Positions 35,480 through 42,756 of a stretch of 62,815 bases of DNA are shown piece after piece; the first letter of the stretch is position 1, and each line of letters starts with the position of its first letter. A program made the position numbers and the translations under genes. The notes under the pieces are model-generated. The model was not told the DNA's origin. It saw nothing but the letters and a program-made list of their open reading frames with translations, and did no database searches. Source of the DNA: Jeotgalibaca caeni (GTDB lineage Bacteria; Bacillota; Bacilli; Lactobacillales; Aerococcaceae); assembly GCF_028863945.1 (NCBI RefSeq), contig NZ_JARBEA010000008.1, positions 1 to 62,815 on the forward strand. The letters are read 5' to 3'.

Positions 35480-36166
35480 TTAAATTTGTCTCAACTTCAA
35501 AATCTGTCCGGTAATAATCAAATCACTCGTCAGTCCATTCAATTTCTTGAGGGCAGCGACTGTGGTTTTATTCTTTTGTGAAAGAGACCAAAGTGTGTCG
35601 CCGCGAACGACTAGGTGCAGAAGATAGCGAGGTTTGCTGCTGTCATTAATCGGCGCTTCGATATCGGTTTTGAATTCTTTCATGGAAATTCCCCAGCGAG
35701 CGAGATAAGCGTCAGGATCGACGTGGTCGGTACCGCCTATATTTCTGGAAATCCAGGAATGGGTTTTGATACCAGTTGGCTGGTCGCTGTTCAAAATGAA
35801 GGGAATTCCAGCTTCCGCCGCCAGCTGTCGGAGCAGCCAGACGTAAGCGGCATAGTCTTTCTGGAACGTACTGCCAACCCTAGTCCGGGCCAACTCCACT
35901 TGCGCGAACGCATACGGATTTGCTTTTGGTCCAGCGCCCCACTGAGTATAACCAGTCCGAGCAATCTGAACGATTCGTCCGCCACCACCCACCCAGTGAG
36001 AGACAAATGCATGTTGCCAGTTTCGTTTCATGTAAGAAATCTCATTGGCTAAACTGTCTTCGCCCGTATTATTGGGGTTTCCTGCTTCGTGGGCGATAAT
36101 GAATTGAGACTTCACAAGCGGAGCCTGTGCGATGTTGAGCATGTCTTTTTCAATGATGAAGTTCAT
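35480..36166 (-). CDS. Leaderless N-acetylmuramoyl-L-alanine amidase with LysM (endolysin-like)
   Basis: 228 residues: an Amidase_2-type domain (about 1-160) with zinc-ligand candidates in FIIAHEAGNP, the KTHSW histidine and the GTDHVDPDAYLARWGIS end, then a single C-terminal LysM (about 182-226, VVRGDTLWSLSQKN). There is no signal peptide, so export would need a holin or lysis, as for phage endolysins. No holin or other phage gene is nearby. It may be a prophage relic or a gene used in sibling lysis, perhaps with the ComK-like gene nearby. The ribosome binding site AAAGGAATCG is moderate. Confidence 0.83.
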   Translation of the reverse strand: MNFIIEKDMLNIAQAPLVKSQFIIAHEAGNPNNTGEDSLANEISYMKRNWQHAFVSHWVGGGGRIVQIARTGYTQWGAGPKANPYAFAQVELARTRVGSTFQKDYAAYVWLLRQLAAEAGIPFILNSDQPTGIKTHSWISRNIGGTDHVDPDAYLARWGISMKEFKTDIEAPINDSSKPRYLLHLVVRGDTLWSLSQKNKTTVAALKKLNGLTSDLIITGQILKLRQI

Positions 36167-36190
36167 TTTATCGATTCCTTTCTACAAAAA

Positions 36191-36214
36191 AAGCCAGGGA
36201 AGGAACCCTGGCTT
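36191..36214 (-). terminator. Terminator after the DUF2922 gene
   Basis: AAGCCAGGG pairs with CCCTGGCTT; on the minus strand a run of T follows. The amidase gene begins just beyond, so that gene must have its own promoter or depend on read-through. Confidence 0.85.
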
Positions 36215-36221
36215 CTTATCC

Positions 36222-36455
36222 TTATTGTGCTACATCAAAAATGTCTGTAACTGTACGTTCTACATAACGTGCGCTGTCGATTGCTGCATAAGGGTTCACG
36301 CCTTTTACTTCAAAAGCGCCCAGTCCTACAATCGCATCCATCGCAGGTTGAATCTCTGCTGCTGTCAAATTTTCGCGGGGATTACGTAAGGATAGATTTT
36401 TTGCTTTTCCGTTTGCCGTTTTGAATTTTAATTCCAGTGTTTTGGTTGTTTCCAT
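36222..36455 (-). CDS. DUF2922 family small protein
   Basis: 77 residues matching the DUF2922 pattern: ELKFKTANGKAKNLSLRNPRENLTAAEIQPAMD and a C-terminal ARYVERTVTDIFD. Function unknown; the family is small and common in Bacilli, usually next to a DUF1659 gene as here. AGGAGG precedes the ATG. Translated after the DUF1659 gene, 25 nt apart, and ended by the terminator at 36191. Confidence 0.82.
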   Translation of the reverse strand: METTKTLELKFKTANGKAKNLSLRNPRENLTAAEIQPAMDAIVGLGAFEVKGVNPYAAIDSARYVERTVTDIFDVAQ

Positions 36456-36480
36456 GTTTGTTTCCTCCTAGTTAGTGTGA

Positions 36481-36687
36481 TTACGCTTGAACGTATCGGT
36501 GTTTTTCGACTACGATTGCATGTGCAGTTGGCAAGCTGATTAACGCACCAATTGCATTTTGGAAGCTGCCGATTTGATCGGGTGTGGCATTTTCTTTGAG
36601 GTCGGAAAAGCTTTGCTTAACCTCTTTTTCGTTCTCATAGTCATTGAAGTACAACTCTACATTTGCTTCTTCCCATTGCTTTAACAT
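36481..36687 (-). CDS. DUF1659 family small protein
   Basis: 68 residues with the DUF1659 layout: a beta-like start (NVELYFNDYENEKEVKQSFSDLKENA) and hydrophobic helix ending VVEKHRYVQA. Function unknown. Pairs with DUF2922 in many Firmicutes. AGGAGG lies just upstream. It is divergent from the ComK-like gene; the 189-nt gap between them must hold both promoters. Confidence 0.8.
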   Translation of the reverse strand: MLKQWEEANVELYFNDYENEKEVKQSFSDLKENATPDQIGSFQNAIGALISLPTAHAIVVEKHRYVQA

Positions 36688-36876
36688 CTTGTTTCCTCCT
36701 AAAAGTTAGTTTGTAGGGTCATGACCGGCTACACTAGTAACAACGGTCTCGGTAAAAAAAGTGTTACCTTTTCAAATTAATTATGCTCTTTTGTTAAATA
36801 ATGAACAAATCAGGGTGTACATTCGTTAAAAGAAGTATAAAATAGAGAGAGTTACATATTCTGAAGGAGGAACGCA

Positions 36877-37728
36877 ATGAATTATGACTTTCTCAAAGAA
36901 AGTTTATTTTGTTTCGATGGTTTTGAATGCGCTTACTTAAATGAGAGTGAGGTGTTCTTTGAAGCCGTCTCGACTCCCAGTTTGCCAAAATCATTCATCG
37001 TGCCGTTTCAAATCAATGAAGAGTCGGATATCAAAACCTATCTCGAAAAGGGGATAGCAGTAAAAGAAGTGTCGCTTGATTCAACTATTTTCTGCGTGAT
37101 TAATGTGGCTGATTTCTGTGTGCCGGATGAATGGAAGACGCTCGTCTTTTACCTAGACGGACTTCTGGTAAAATCAGCGGAATCAAGCACAGCTATTATG
37201 AACCGGATGTTTAAGTCCCTCGGTATGCCTTATGAATACATGCGCCTCTTGCATCAAGCAGCGACTGGGGAAACTAAGCATTGTGTTCCTTATGTGCTGG
37301 GGTCGTCAGGCTTCTTGCCCATTCACGGTCCTTGTAAGAAAAGTGTCAGCTGGATCAACCTAGCCCATTTGAATGATTACCAAAAAATCTCTGGGCAGCG
37401 CGGCTATACGCGCTTCAACTTTTTGAACCGACATAGCTTTGATTTGCCGGTCCGCTTTCAAACCTTTCAAAAAAGTGTGGAGGGTGCTTCCTTGATGTAT
37501 TCCTTTCAATATCAAGTGCTTCTTCGAATCAACAATCGGTTCGAAGAAGAGCAGTTAAACAAACATTATAGTCAGGCGTATGAAGGAGAATTTGAGCTGG
37601 AGAACCTTTTCAAAATGGCGCTCGTTTCTACTTGGAAAAAGTACACGAACCGTTCTCCTTGCAAGGCGGAACCCACTTTTCAAAAAATGAACCAATATGT
37701 TTTGCGCCGCTTTTCCATTAAAGGATAA
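36877..37728 (+). CDS. ComK-like competence transcription factor
   Basis: 283 residues. The central part fits ComK: NRMFKSLGMPYEYM followed by the HCVPYVLGSSGFLPIHGPCK block, SVSWINLAHL, FNFLNRHSFDLPVRFQTFQK and a Q-rich helix after it. This order (Trp-Ile segment, then F-N-G/H, L-P, F-Q) is the ComK signature. The first 90 residues are an extension absent from B. subtilis ComK, which is 192 residues. GAAGGAGG precedes the ATG; -10-like TATAAA lies near 36834. ComK activates DNA-uptake genes; whether this one does is unproven. RecX and MutY nearby are not specific to competence. Confidence 0.62.
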   Translation: MNYDFLKESLFCFDGFECAYLNESEVFFEAVSTPSLPKSFIVPFQINEESDIKTYLEKGIAVKEVSLDSTIFCVINVADFCVPDEWKTLVFYLDGLLVKSAESSTAIMNRMFKSLGMPYEYMRLLHQAATGETKHCVPYVLGSSGFLPIHGPCKKSVSWINLAHLNDYQKISGQRGYTRFNFLNRHSFDLPVRFQTFQKSVEGASLMYSFQYQVLLRINNRFEEEQLNKHYSQAYEGEFELENLFKMALVSTWKKYTNRSPCKAEPTFQKMNQYVLRRFSIKG

Positions 37729-37806
37729 AGTGTTTATTATTTGTCATTTGGCTTTGCCTGTCATAGAATAAAGGTAATTAGTTTGCTAGGAAGGAGTGTT
37801 AGCTGT

Positions 37807-38757
37807 TTGAATAAGAGAATAGAAGGTACGTTTAGTGATTACTCAGAATTGAAGGAGACCATCAACTTTATGATGTCCGAGGGGTACGCTGCGAGTCAAC
37901 TGATGGTGATTACGCGGAATCCGGAAGGGCACCGTTTGAAAGAAGAAACGGCGGTTGATGTGGTAGTAACGAGTGATCAGGAAGAATCGCTCTGGGACAA
38001 AATTGTTTCTTTTTTCACCGTCGACATGGATGACGACGATGAAGACGAGGTAGAGGAAGAAGAGATTTTTGAAGACTACGGCATTGATGAGGACACGTAT
38101 GAACGCTTCGAAGATGCTTTGGAAGAAGGCGAATATCTGCTCTTAATCGATGATGCTCCACCAGCAACACCGGAACACTCAGAATTTTTAGTTCGTGATG
38201 GAATTATAAAAGAGGAGGAAGATACAATGCAGGACGACAAAACACCAAAAGGCGCTACACCAGAGTGGGCTGAAGGAAACGACCGTTCAACAGAGAATAT
38301 GGATCAAGCTGCAAAAGTAGGCGGACATCAAGCGCCGCATCCAGATCCAACGCCAGGTGAAACAGAAACCGATCATGTTGAACACGAAATTCCTCAATCC
38401 CAGCACCCAGACCCATTAGTCGATGATGACGGGAATGAGATTGTCGAAGGCCAAGAAGGCGCAGAACATGATGCGCCAACAAACGCTGACGAAAATCCAG
38501 ATCTAGAAGAAGATACAACCGGTGCCCCAATCGATGCGCCAGACCCAGACGGCGATCCAACAATGGCGGATGAGAATCAAAAAATGGACGAGATGCAATT
38601 TGACGCACCAACAGCTGCGCCTGAAGAAGATGGAGTAGACGGACAAGTGTCCCGCGATCCATTTGGCTTCGAAACCGAAGAAGTAGCAGCAGATGAAGGC
38701 GGCGAAGAAGTCACTCCAGAGTATGACGACTCAGACCGCACACCTCCAGCACTATAA
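37807..38757 (+). CDS. General-stress-protein-17M-like domain with long acidic tail
   Basis: 316 residues. The first 75 or so fit the YflT/GSP17M heat-shock domain (IEGTFSDYSELKETINFMMSEGY, then VVVTS). After it comes an acidic stretch with up to seven consecutive acidic residues, then a tail rich in Asp, Glu and Pro. TTG 37807 was chosen because AAGGAG lies 10 nt upstream and the domain starts here; the in-frame stretch from 37741 has no binding site. Inside the gene, ATG 38227 is preceded at 8 nt by AGAGGAGG, so a separate 176-residue acidic protein may also be made, or two genes may have fused. Function unknown. Confidence 0.72.
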   Translation: MNKRIEGTFSDYSELKETINFMMSEGYAASQLMVITRNPEGHRLKEETAVDVVVTSDQEESLWDKIVSFFTVDMDDDDEDEVEEEEIFEDYGIDEDTYERFEDALEEGEYLLLIDDAPPATPEHSEFLVRDGIIKEEEDTMQDDKTPKGATPEWAEGNDRSTENMDQAAKVGGHQAPHPDPTPGETETDHVEHEIPQSQHPDPLVDDDGNEIVEGQEGAEHDAPTNADENPDLEEDTTGAPIDAPDPDGDPTMADENQKMDEMQFDAPTAAPEEDGVDGQVSRDPFGFETEEVAADEGGEEVTPEYDDSDRTPPAL

Positions 38758-38765
38758 AGAGAGCA

Positions 38766-38795
38766 AAACTCCCCTTTTTTAGGGGAGTTTTTGGT
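38766..38795 (+). terminator. Terminator after the acidic stress-like gene
   Basis: AAACTCCCC pairs with GGGGAGTTT across a short loop and T run follows. Confidence 0.92.
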
Positions 38796-38806
38796 TTAAA
38801 ACGATG

Positions 38807-38955
38807 AGTTCGATGAAGTGAGCCCAGTTTATGGTCTTCACTTTAACGAACTAAGCTCAGTTCGTTAAAGTGAGTGAGATTTTATCTTCTACTTTAACGA
38901 ACTAAGTCAAGTTCGATGAAGTGAGCTTCATTTTAGACTATCACTTTAACGAACT
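38807..38955. repeat. Three-unit hairpin array, family 2 (NERD-3 3' array)
   Basis: Units at 38807-38852, 38859-38903 and 38910-38955, 45-46 bp each, starting 52 and 51 bp apart with 6-nt spacers beginning AAG. Each is a hairpin with AGTTCG(A/T)T(G/A)AAGTGA and TCACTTTAACGAACT arms; unit 2 has the symmetric arm form. The outer arm of the last unit contains the stop codon of NERD-3 (38946-38948). The sequence is unrelated to family 1 but the unit length, number, period and position are the same. Confidence 0.92.
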
Positions 38956-39851
38956 GTAAAATAAGTATTATTTGTTGAATGATGTCGTCGGAAATTTTTC
39001 TTTAAGCAATATCGAATTCGCTGCATGGAAAAGGATTCTTCGCACCATTCATAGAGAGCCTGAGTTGTTAACTTCTTTTGCGGAAAGAGCAGCACATATT
39101 CCTCGGCCGTTCGAACGATTGCGGCTGCAATAGCTTCTTTTTTGCCACAAGAATTGCAGATAAGATTCTGTCTAGTTGTTGTATGCTCAAACGAATGACA
39201 ACCCCCACAAACCACACCACGCCGCACATGTTCATAGTGCGGCATTTTGTTTGGCCGGTAATGCGGGTCGTGCAGTTTCATCAGCTCATGCAAAAGCTGC
39301 TTCATTTTATTACTCTCTACATCTGACTTTTTATTCAGCTCCCGAAAATGTTGCGGCAGTTGCCCAGCAAATAAGACCGCATCCATCTTTCGCTCGCTAT
39401 ACAAATGAAACGCTGGATTGATGTACACATAATAAGACTTGATTTCAAAATAATATCCCAGCCGGCGAATTGTATTGTGGAGCATGGTATTGGCACGGCT
39501 AATCTGACTCTCTGGATCCATAATCTGGGTTTGATACTGGGAGCGTAGCACGCCTCCTTTTTGCGTATACTCGCCTGTATAATTTTTTACTTCATAGTGA
39601 TACAATGTTTCGCCGCGCGCCACCAGCGTATCAAGCTGGAAGGTAGTATCTTCATAAGGCAGCAACAAATCCTGCAATACCCACACATTCCCCGCTAACT
39701 GCCGAGCACATTCGTCGAACTGCACCTCTCCTTCGTATCCCTTTACTTGGTTCTGCAACTTTTTCCAATCTTCTTCTGTCAGCTCGGTCCGGTAAGACAA
39801 TGCCTCCAGCACCTGATGCCTCACGGACTTACTTCTTCCTTTTAGAATCAT
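38946..39851 (-). CDS. NERD nuclease-related protein with zinc ribbon (NERD-3)
   Basis: 301 residues. NERD domain (about 30-170) with GYEGEVQFD, FQLDTLVA and YHYEVKNYTG; zinc ribbon CGGC...CNSC near residues 224-245; then a C-terminal helical part (LYEWCEESFSMQRIRYCL) like that of NERD-2. ATG 39851 has AGGAGGG 6 nt upstream and is preferred to the TTG at 39878, which would lie inside the conserved upstream block. The last four residues are encoded by a hairpin arm of the 3' array. It is divergent from recX and convergent with the acidic gene. Nucleic-acid processing is inferred from the family; the true role is unknown. Confidence 0.85.
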   Translation of the reverse strand: MILKGRSKSVRHQVLEALSYRTELTEEDWKKLQNQVKGYEGEVQFDECARQLAGNVWVLQDLLLPYEDTTFQLDTLVARGETLYHYEVKNYTGEYTQKGGVLRSQYQTQIMDPESQISRANTMLHNTIRRLGYYFEIKSYYVYINPAFHLYSERKMDAVLFAGQLPQHFRELNKKSDVESNKMKQLLHELMKLHDPHYRPNKMPHYEHVRRGVVCGGCHSFEHTTTRQNLICNSCGKKEAIAAAIVRTAEEYVLLFPQKKLTTQALYEWCEESFSMQRIRYCLKKNFRRHHSTNNTYFTVR

Positions 39852-39865
39852 CGGCAACCCTCCTA

Positions 39866-39895
39866 CTATAAGATACAAAATAAACGAGCCATTCC
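39866..39895 (-). promoter_or_regulatory. Conserved NERD upstream block, copy 3
   Basis: On the plus strand CTATAAGATAC, an A-rich stretch, CGAGCCATTCC. The first 11 bases are identical to copy 1 at 829. It lies right against the NERD-3 ribosome binding site. Confidence 0.5.
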
Positions 39896-39940
39896 TTTTT
39901 ATAAAATTTTGTTATAATAGAAAGGATAGGGGGGACGAGC

Positions 39941-40771
39941 ATGACGGAAAATGAAAAAGTACCAACAATTACGACAATTGAAGTGCAAAAGAGACGGAAA
40001 GATCGCTTCAACATTTATGTGGATGGAAAATATGCCTTTCCCGTTTCTGAAGCGGTCCTCATCAAAACGGGTTTATTTAAAGGCATGAAGCTGACGAAAG
40101 AGCGTCAGGAAGAGATTGAAAATGAAAACAACGCGTATTTGGCGTACACCATTGCGGTCGATTACTTGTCGTATGGTTTGCGGAGTGAAAAGGAAGTTAC
40201 CCAGAAGTTGCGTGAGAATGAGATTGCGGTTCCATATATTGAACAGACGCTTCAGAGATTGCGCGACCAGCAGTATATTAACGACCAAATTTACGGGGAA
40301 AGCTACACCCGAACAGCGGCGAACATTAACCGCAAAGGTCCTAGCGTGATTGCGCAGGAATTAAAATTGAAGGGCTTAGATGAACAAACGATTCAAACGG
40401 CTCTCAAGCAATATCCCAAAGACCAACAACTTGAAAATGCTCAAACTTTAGCTGAAAAATCACTTAGAAAACAGAGCCGAATTTCATCTAGAGAAGCTTT
40501 GCAGAAAGTAAGACTCCATCTCCAGCAAAAAGGGTACGACCGTGATATCATTGAACAGGCATTAGCGGACTTGGATCACGAAAAATCCGAAGAAGACGAG
40601 CTGCAAGCATTGCGCGTGCAAGGCGAAAAAGTGTGGCGCCGCTACAGCCGGAAAGCGGAAGGCCGCGAGCTGGCGCAAAAGGTAAGATCGAACCTATATC
40701 AAAAAGGGTTCCCGAATGAATTGATTCAACAATATATAGAAGAAAAAACACAGGAAATGGATGACGAATGA
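39941..40771 (+). CDS. recX: RecX regulatory protein
   Basis: 276 residues, normal for Gram-positive RecX, made of three-helix repeats. RFNIYVDGKYAFPV opens the protein, then the repeats with YGLRSEKEVTQKL, RLRDQQYINDQIYGESY, LKLKGLDEQTIQTAL and KGFPNELIQQYIEE. It controls RecA filament growth in homologous recombination. The ATG follows AGGGGGGACGAG; a -10-like TATAAT lies near 39913. It overlaps mutY by 4 nt. Confidence 0.92.
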   Translation: MTENEKVPTITTIEVQKRRKDRFNIYVDGKYAFPVSEAVLIKTGLFKGMKLTKERQEEIENENNAYLAYTIAVDYLSYGLRSEKEVTQKLRENEIAVPYIEQTLQRLRDQQYINDQIYGESYTRTAANINRKGPSVIAQELKLKGLDEQTIQTALKQYPKDQQLENAQTLAEKSLRKQSRISSREALQKVRLHLQQKGYDRDIIEQALADLDHEKSEEDELQALRVQGEKVWRRYSRKAEGRELAQKVRSNLYQKGFPNELIQQYIEEKTQEMDDE

Positions 40772-41955
40772 ATAGAGAAGAAATGAAACAAGAATTGTTA
40801 ACAAAATATGGAATTGAGATGTGGCCGGAAGAAAAAATTGTCGCATTTCGTCAAGCACTGCTCGATTGGTTCGATGCAGAAGGGCGCGACCACTTGCCGT
40901 GGCGGATGAATAATGATCCGTACCGCATCTGGGTATCGGAAATCATGTTGCAACAAACGCGTGTCGTTACGGTAATTCCGTACTATAACCGCTTCATGAC
41001 GCTATTTCCTTCTATTCAACAGCTCGCGGATGCAGAAGAAGAGCCGCTCTTGAAAGCTTGGGAGGGGCTGGGATATTATTCACGCGTGCGGAATATCCAA
41101 AAAGCTGCCCAGCAGATTGTAGCAGAGTACAACGGCGTCTTCCCGAATGATCCCGCTGAGATTATTAAGCTCAAAGGAATTGGTCCCTATACAGCGGGCG
41201 CTATCGCAAGCATGGCTTTCAATCTGCCGGAACCGGCTGTTGATGGGAATGTGATGCGCGTCTTTAGCCGCTTGTTTGAGATTGGTGAAGATATTGCGAA
41301 GCCTGCGACACGGAAATTATTTGAACTGCTTGTTCGGATTGTGATTGATCCAGAGCGCCCCGGTGACTTCAACCAGGCAATCATGGACTTAGGAACCGAT
41401 ATTTGTGGGCCAGTCAATCCTCGTCCCGAAGAAAGTCCAATCAAAGAATTCAACGCTGCCTACAAAAACGGCACGATGCACTTGTATCCATTTAAGAGTA
41501 AAGCCAAGAAACCAGTGCCACTCACCATGCAAGGAATCGTGATTCGAAAAGGCGATCAATTTTTGCTGGAGAAAAGACCGGAAAATGGTCTGCTGGCAAA
41601 CTTCTGGACGTTCCCTTTGTTCGAAGAAGATTGGGGCGATAAACAACTTGACCTTTTGGTAGCAGAAGAGGCAGCTCCTGACTTTACAAAAATTGAAAAA
41701 GTGGTCAAAGAAAAAACCGGAGTGGCGCCAACAAACGTCCAAGCGGCGGTCGGATCCTTCAGTCACGTCTTCAGCCACCGGAAGTGGAACGTCACTGTTC
41801 ACTTGGTGGAAGTGCCAAACGAGCATCATGCTGTTGCCGAAAACATGCAGTGGGTGAACCGTTCTGATTTTTCTGAATTTGCCTTTGCGGTGCCGCAACA
41901 GAAGATGTGGGAAATCATTAAAAAGCAACAGCGAAATTTCTTCAATTCGTTCTGA
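40768..41955 (+). CDS. mutY: A/G-specific adenine glycosylase lacking the Fe-S cluster cysteines
   Basis: Removes adenine paired with 8-oxoguanine. The 395 residues show the helix-hairpin-helix and catalytic core (LPWR, EIMLQQTRV, LKGIGPYTAGAIASMAF, AVDGNVMRV) and a C-terminal NUDIX-like domain. Where the [4Fe-4S] loop C-x6-C-x2-C-x5-C should follow MDLGT, only one cysteine remains (DICGPVNPRPEESPIKEFN), so the cluster is absent. I recall cluster-less MutY being described in Lactobacillales. It is coupled to recX by a 4-nt overlap, a DNA-repair pair. Confidence 0.93.
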   Translation: MNREEMKQELLTKYGIEMWPEEKIVAFRQALLDWFDAEGRDHLPWRMNNDPYRIWVSEIMLQQTRVVTVIPYYNRFMTLFPSIQQLADAEEEPLLKAWEGLGYYSRVRNIQKAAQQIVAEYNGVFPNDPAEIIKLKGIGPYTAGAIASMAFNLPEPAVDGNVMRVFSRLFEIGEDIAKPATRKLFELLVRIVIDPERPGDFNQAIMDLGTDICGPVNPRPEESPIKEFNAAYKNGTMHLYPFKSKAKKPVPLTMQGIVIRKGDQFLLEKRPENGLLANFWTFPLFEEDWGDKQLDLLVAEEAAPDFTKIEKVVKEKTGVAPTNVQAAVGSFSHVFSHRKWNVTVHLVEVPNEHHAVAENMQWVNRSDFSEFAFAVPQQKMWEIIKKQQRNFFNSF

Positions 41956-42013
41956 AATAATCCCACATATCGTAGAACTTATGTTATACTATTTCGTGAG
42001 TTGAAACACCTTT

Positions 42014-42036
42014 GAGAAGGGCATCTGACCCTTCTC
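42014..42036 (+). promoter_or_regulatory. Leader hairpin upstream of ntdP
   Basis: GAGAAGGG pairs with CCCTTCTC across 7 nt, without a T run, so it is not a terminator. A -10-like TATACT lies near 41986. The start region of ntdP has a poor ribosome binding site, so this hairpin, which hides a purine-rich GAGAAGGG, might matter for translation or RNA stability. Confidence 0.4.
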
Positions 42037-42066
42037 CCGAATAGATATAGAAAGTTGGGCACCGTG

Positions 42067-42612
42067 ATGCATCATCCGAAAGAGGGAGAGTTCATCACTA
42101 CTATGAGTTTTAAGCATGACGGCAGCCTGCACCGTACCTGGCGTGATTCCATGGTATTAAAAACCAGTGACCAATCCATCATTGCCTGCAATGATCATAC
42201 TCTAGTGACGGAAGCTGATGGCCGTCGCTGGGTAACAAGGGAACCAGCCTTGCTTTATTTTCACAAGCATTACTGGTTTAACATTGTAACAATGATTCGT
42301 CAAAAGGGAGTTTCCTATTACTGCAATCTCGCTTCGCCCTATGTGATTGACGAAGAAGCATTGAAGTATATTGACTATGATTTGGACATTAAGGTTTTTC
42401 CAGATGGTGAAAAACGTTTGTTGGATGTAGATGAATATGAACTGCACCGCAAACGCATGCACTATCCAAAAGAAATCGACCATATTCTCAAAGAGAACGT
42501 CAAGATTTTGGTTGAATGGATCAACGAAGAAAAAGGTCCTTTCTCCAAAGAGTACGTGGAACTTTGGTATGAACGGTATTGTCAGCTGTCGAATAAAAAA
42601 CCACTGCAGTGA
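42067..42612 (+). CDS. ntdP: Nucleoside tri-/diphosphate phosphatase, DUF402
   Basis: 181 residues of the DUF402/YgaC family: [61 protein letters not shown] and LWYERY follow the known family in order. It hydrolyses nucleoside tri- and diphosphates. ATG 42067 was chosen by family alignment (proteins begin M-x-x-P-K/R-E-G); the frame is open from a TTG at 42055, and neither start has a strong ribosome binding site. Stands alone between mutY and a terminator. Confidence 0.88.
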   Translation: MHHPKEGEFITTMSFKHDGSLHRTWRDSMVLKTSDQSIIACNDHTLVTEADGRRWVTREPALLYFHKHYWFNIVTMIRQKGVSYYCNLASPYVIDEEALKYIDYDLDIKVFPDGEKRLLDVDEYELHRKRMHYPKEIDHILKENVKILVEWINEEKGPFSKEYVELWYERYCQLSNKKPLQ

Positions 42613-42623
42613 TGAATAGAAAG

Positions 42624-42650
42624 AACCGTCCGAATAGGGCGGTTGTTTTT
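42624..42650 (+). terminator. Terminator after ntdP
   Basis: AACCGTCC pairs with GGGCGGTT (one G-U) and a run of T follows. Confidence 0.9.
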
Positions 42651-42756
42651 ATATAGAAAACAAAAAAATCGTGCATTTATGAGCTGGTTACGCTATGATA
42701 GAAATTGTAAAAATATCGATAGAATCGTAATATACCAATACAAGGGAGTCGTATAC

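Noticed and set aside
38255-38662. Minus-strand Leu/Arg/His-rich ORF opposite the acidic tail
   Set aside because: It is the antisense reading of Asp/Glu/Pro codons; the composition is explained by the coding strand.
30489-38955. The hairpin arrays as CRISPR arrays
   Set aside because: The units are palindromic along their whole length, the spacers are only 6 nt, and no cas genes are present.
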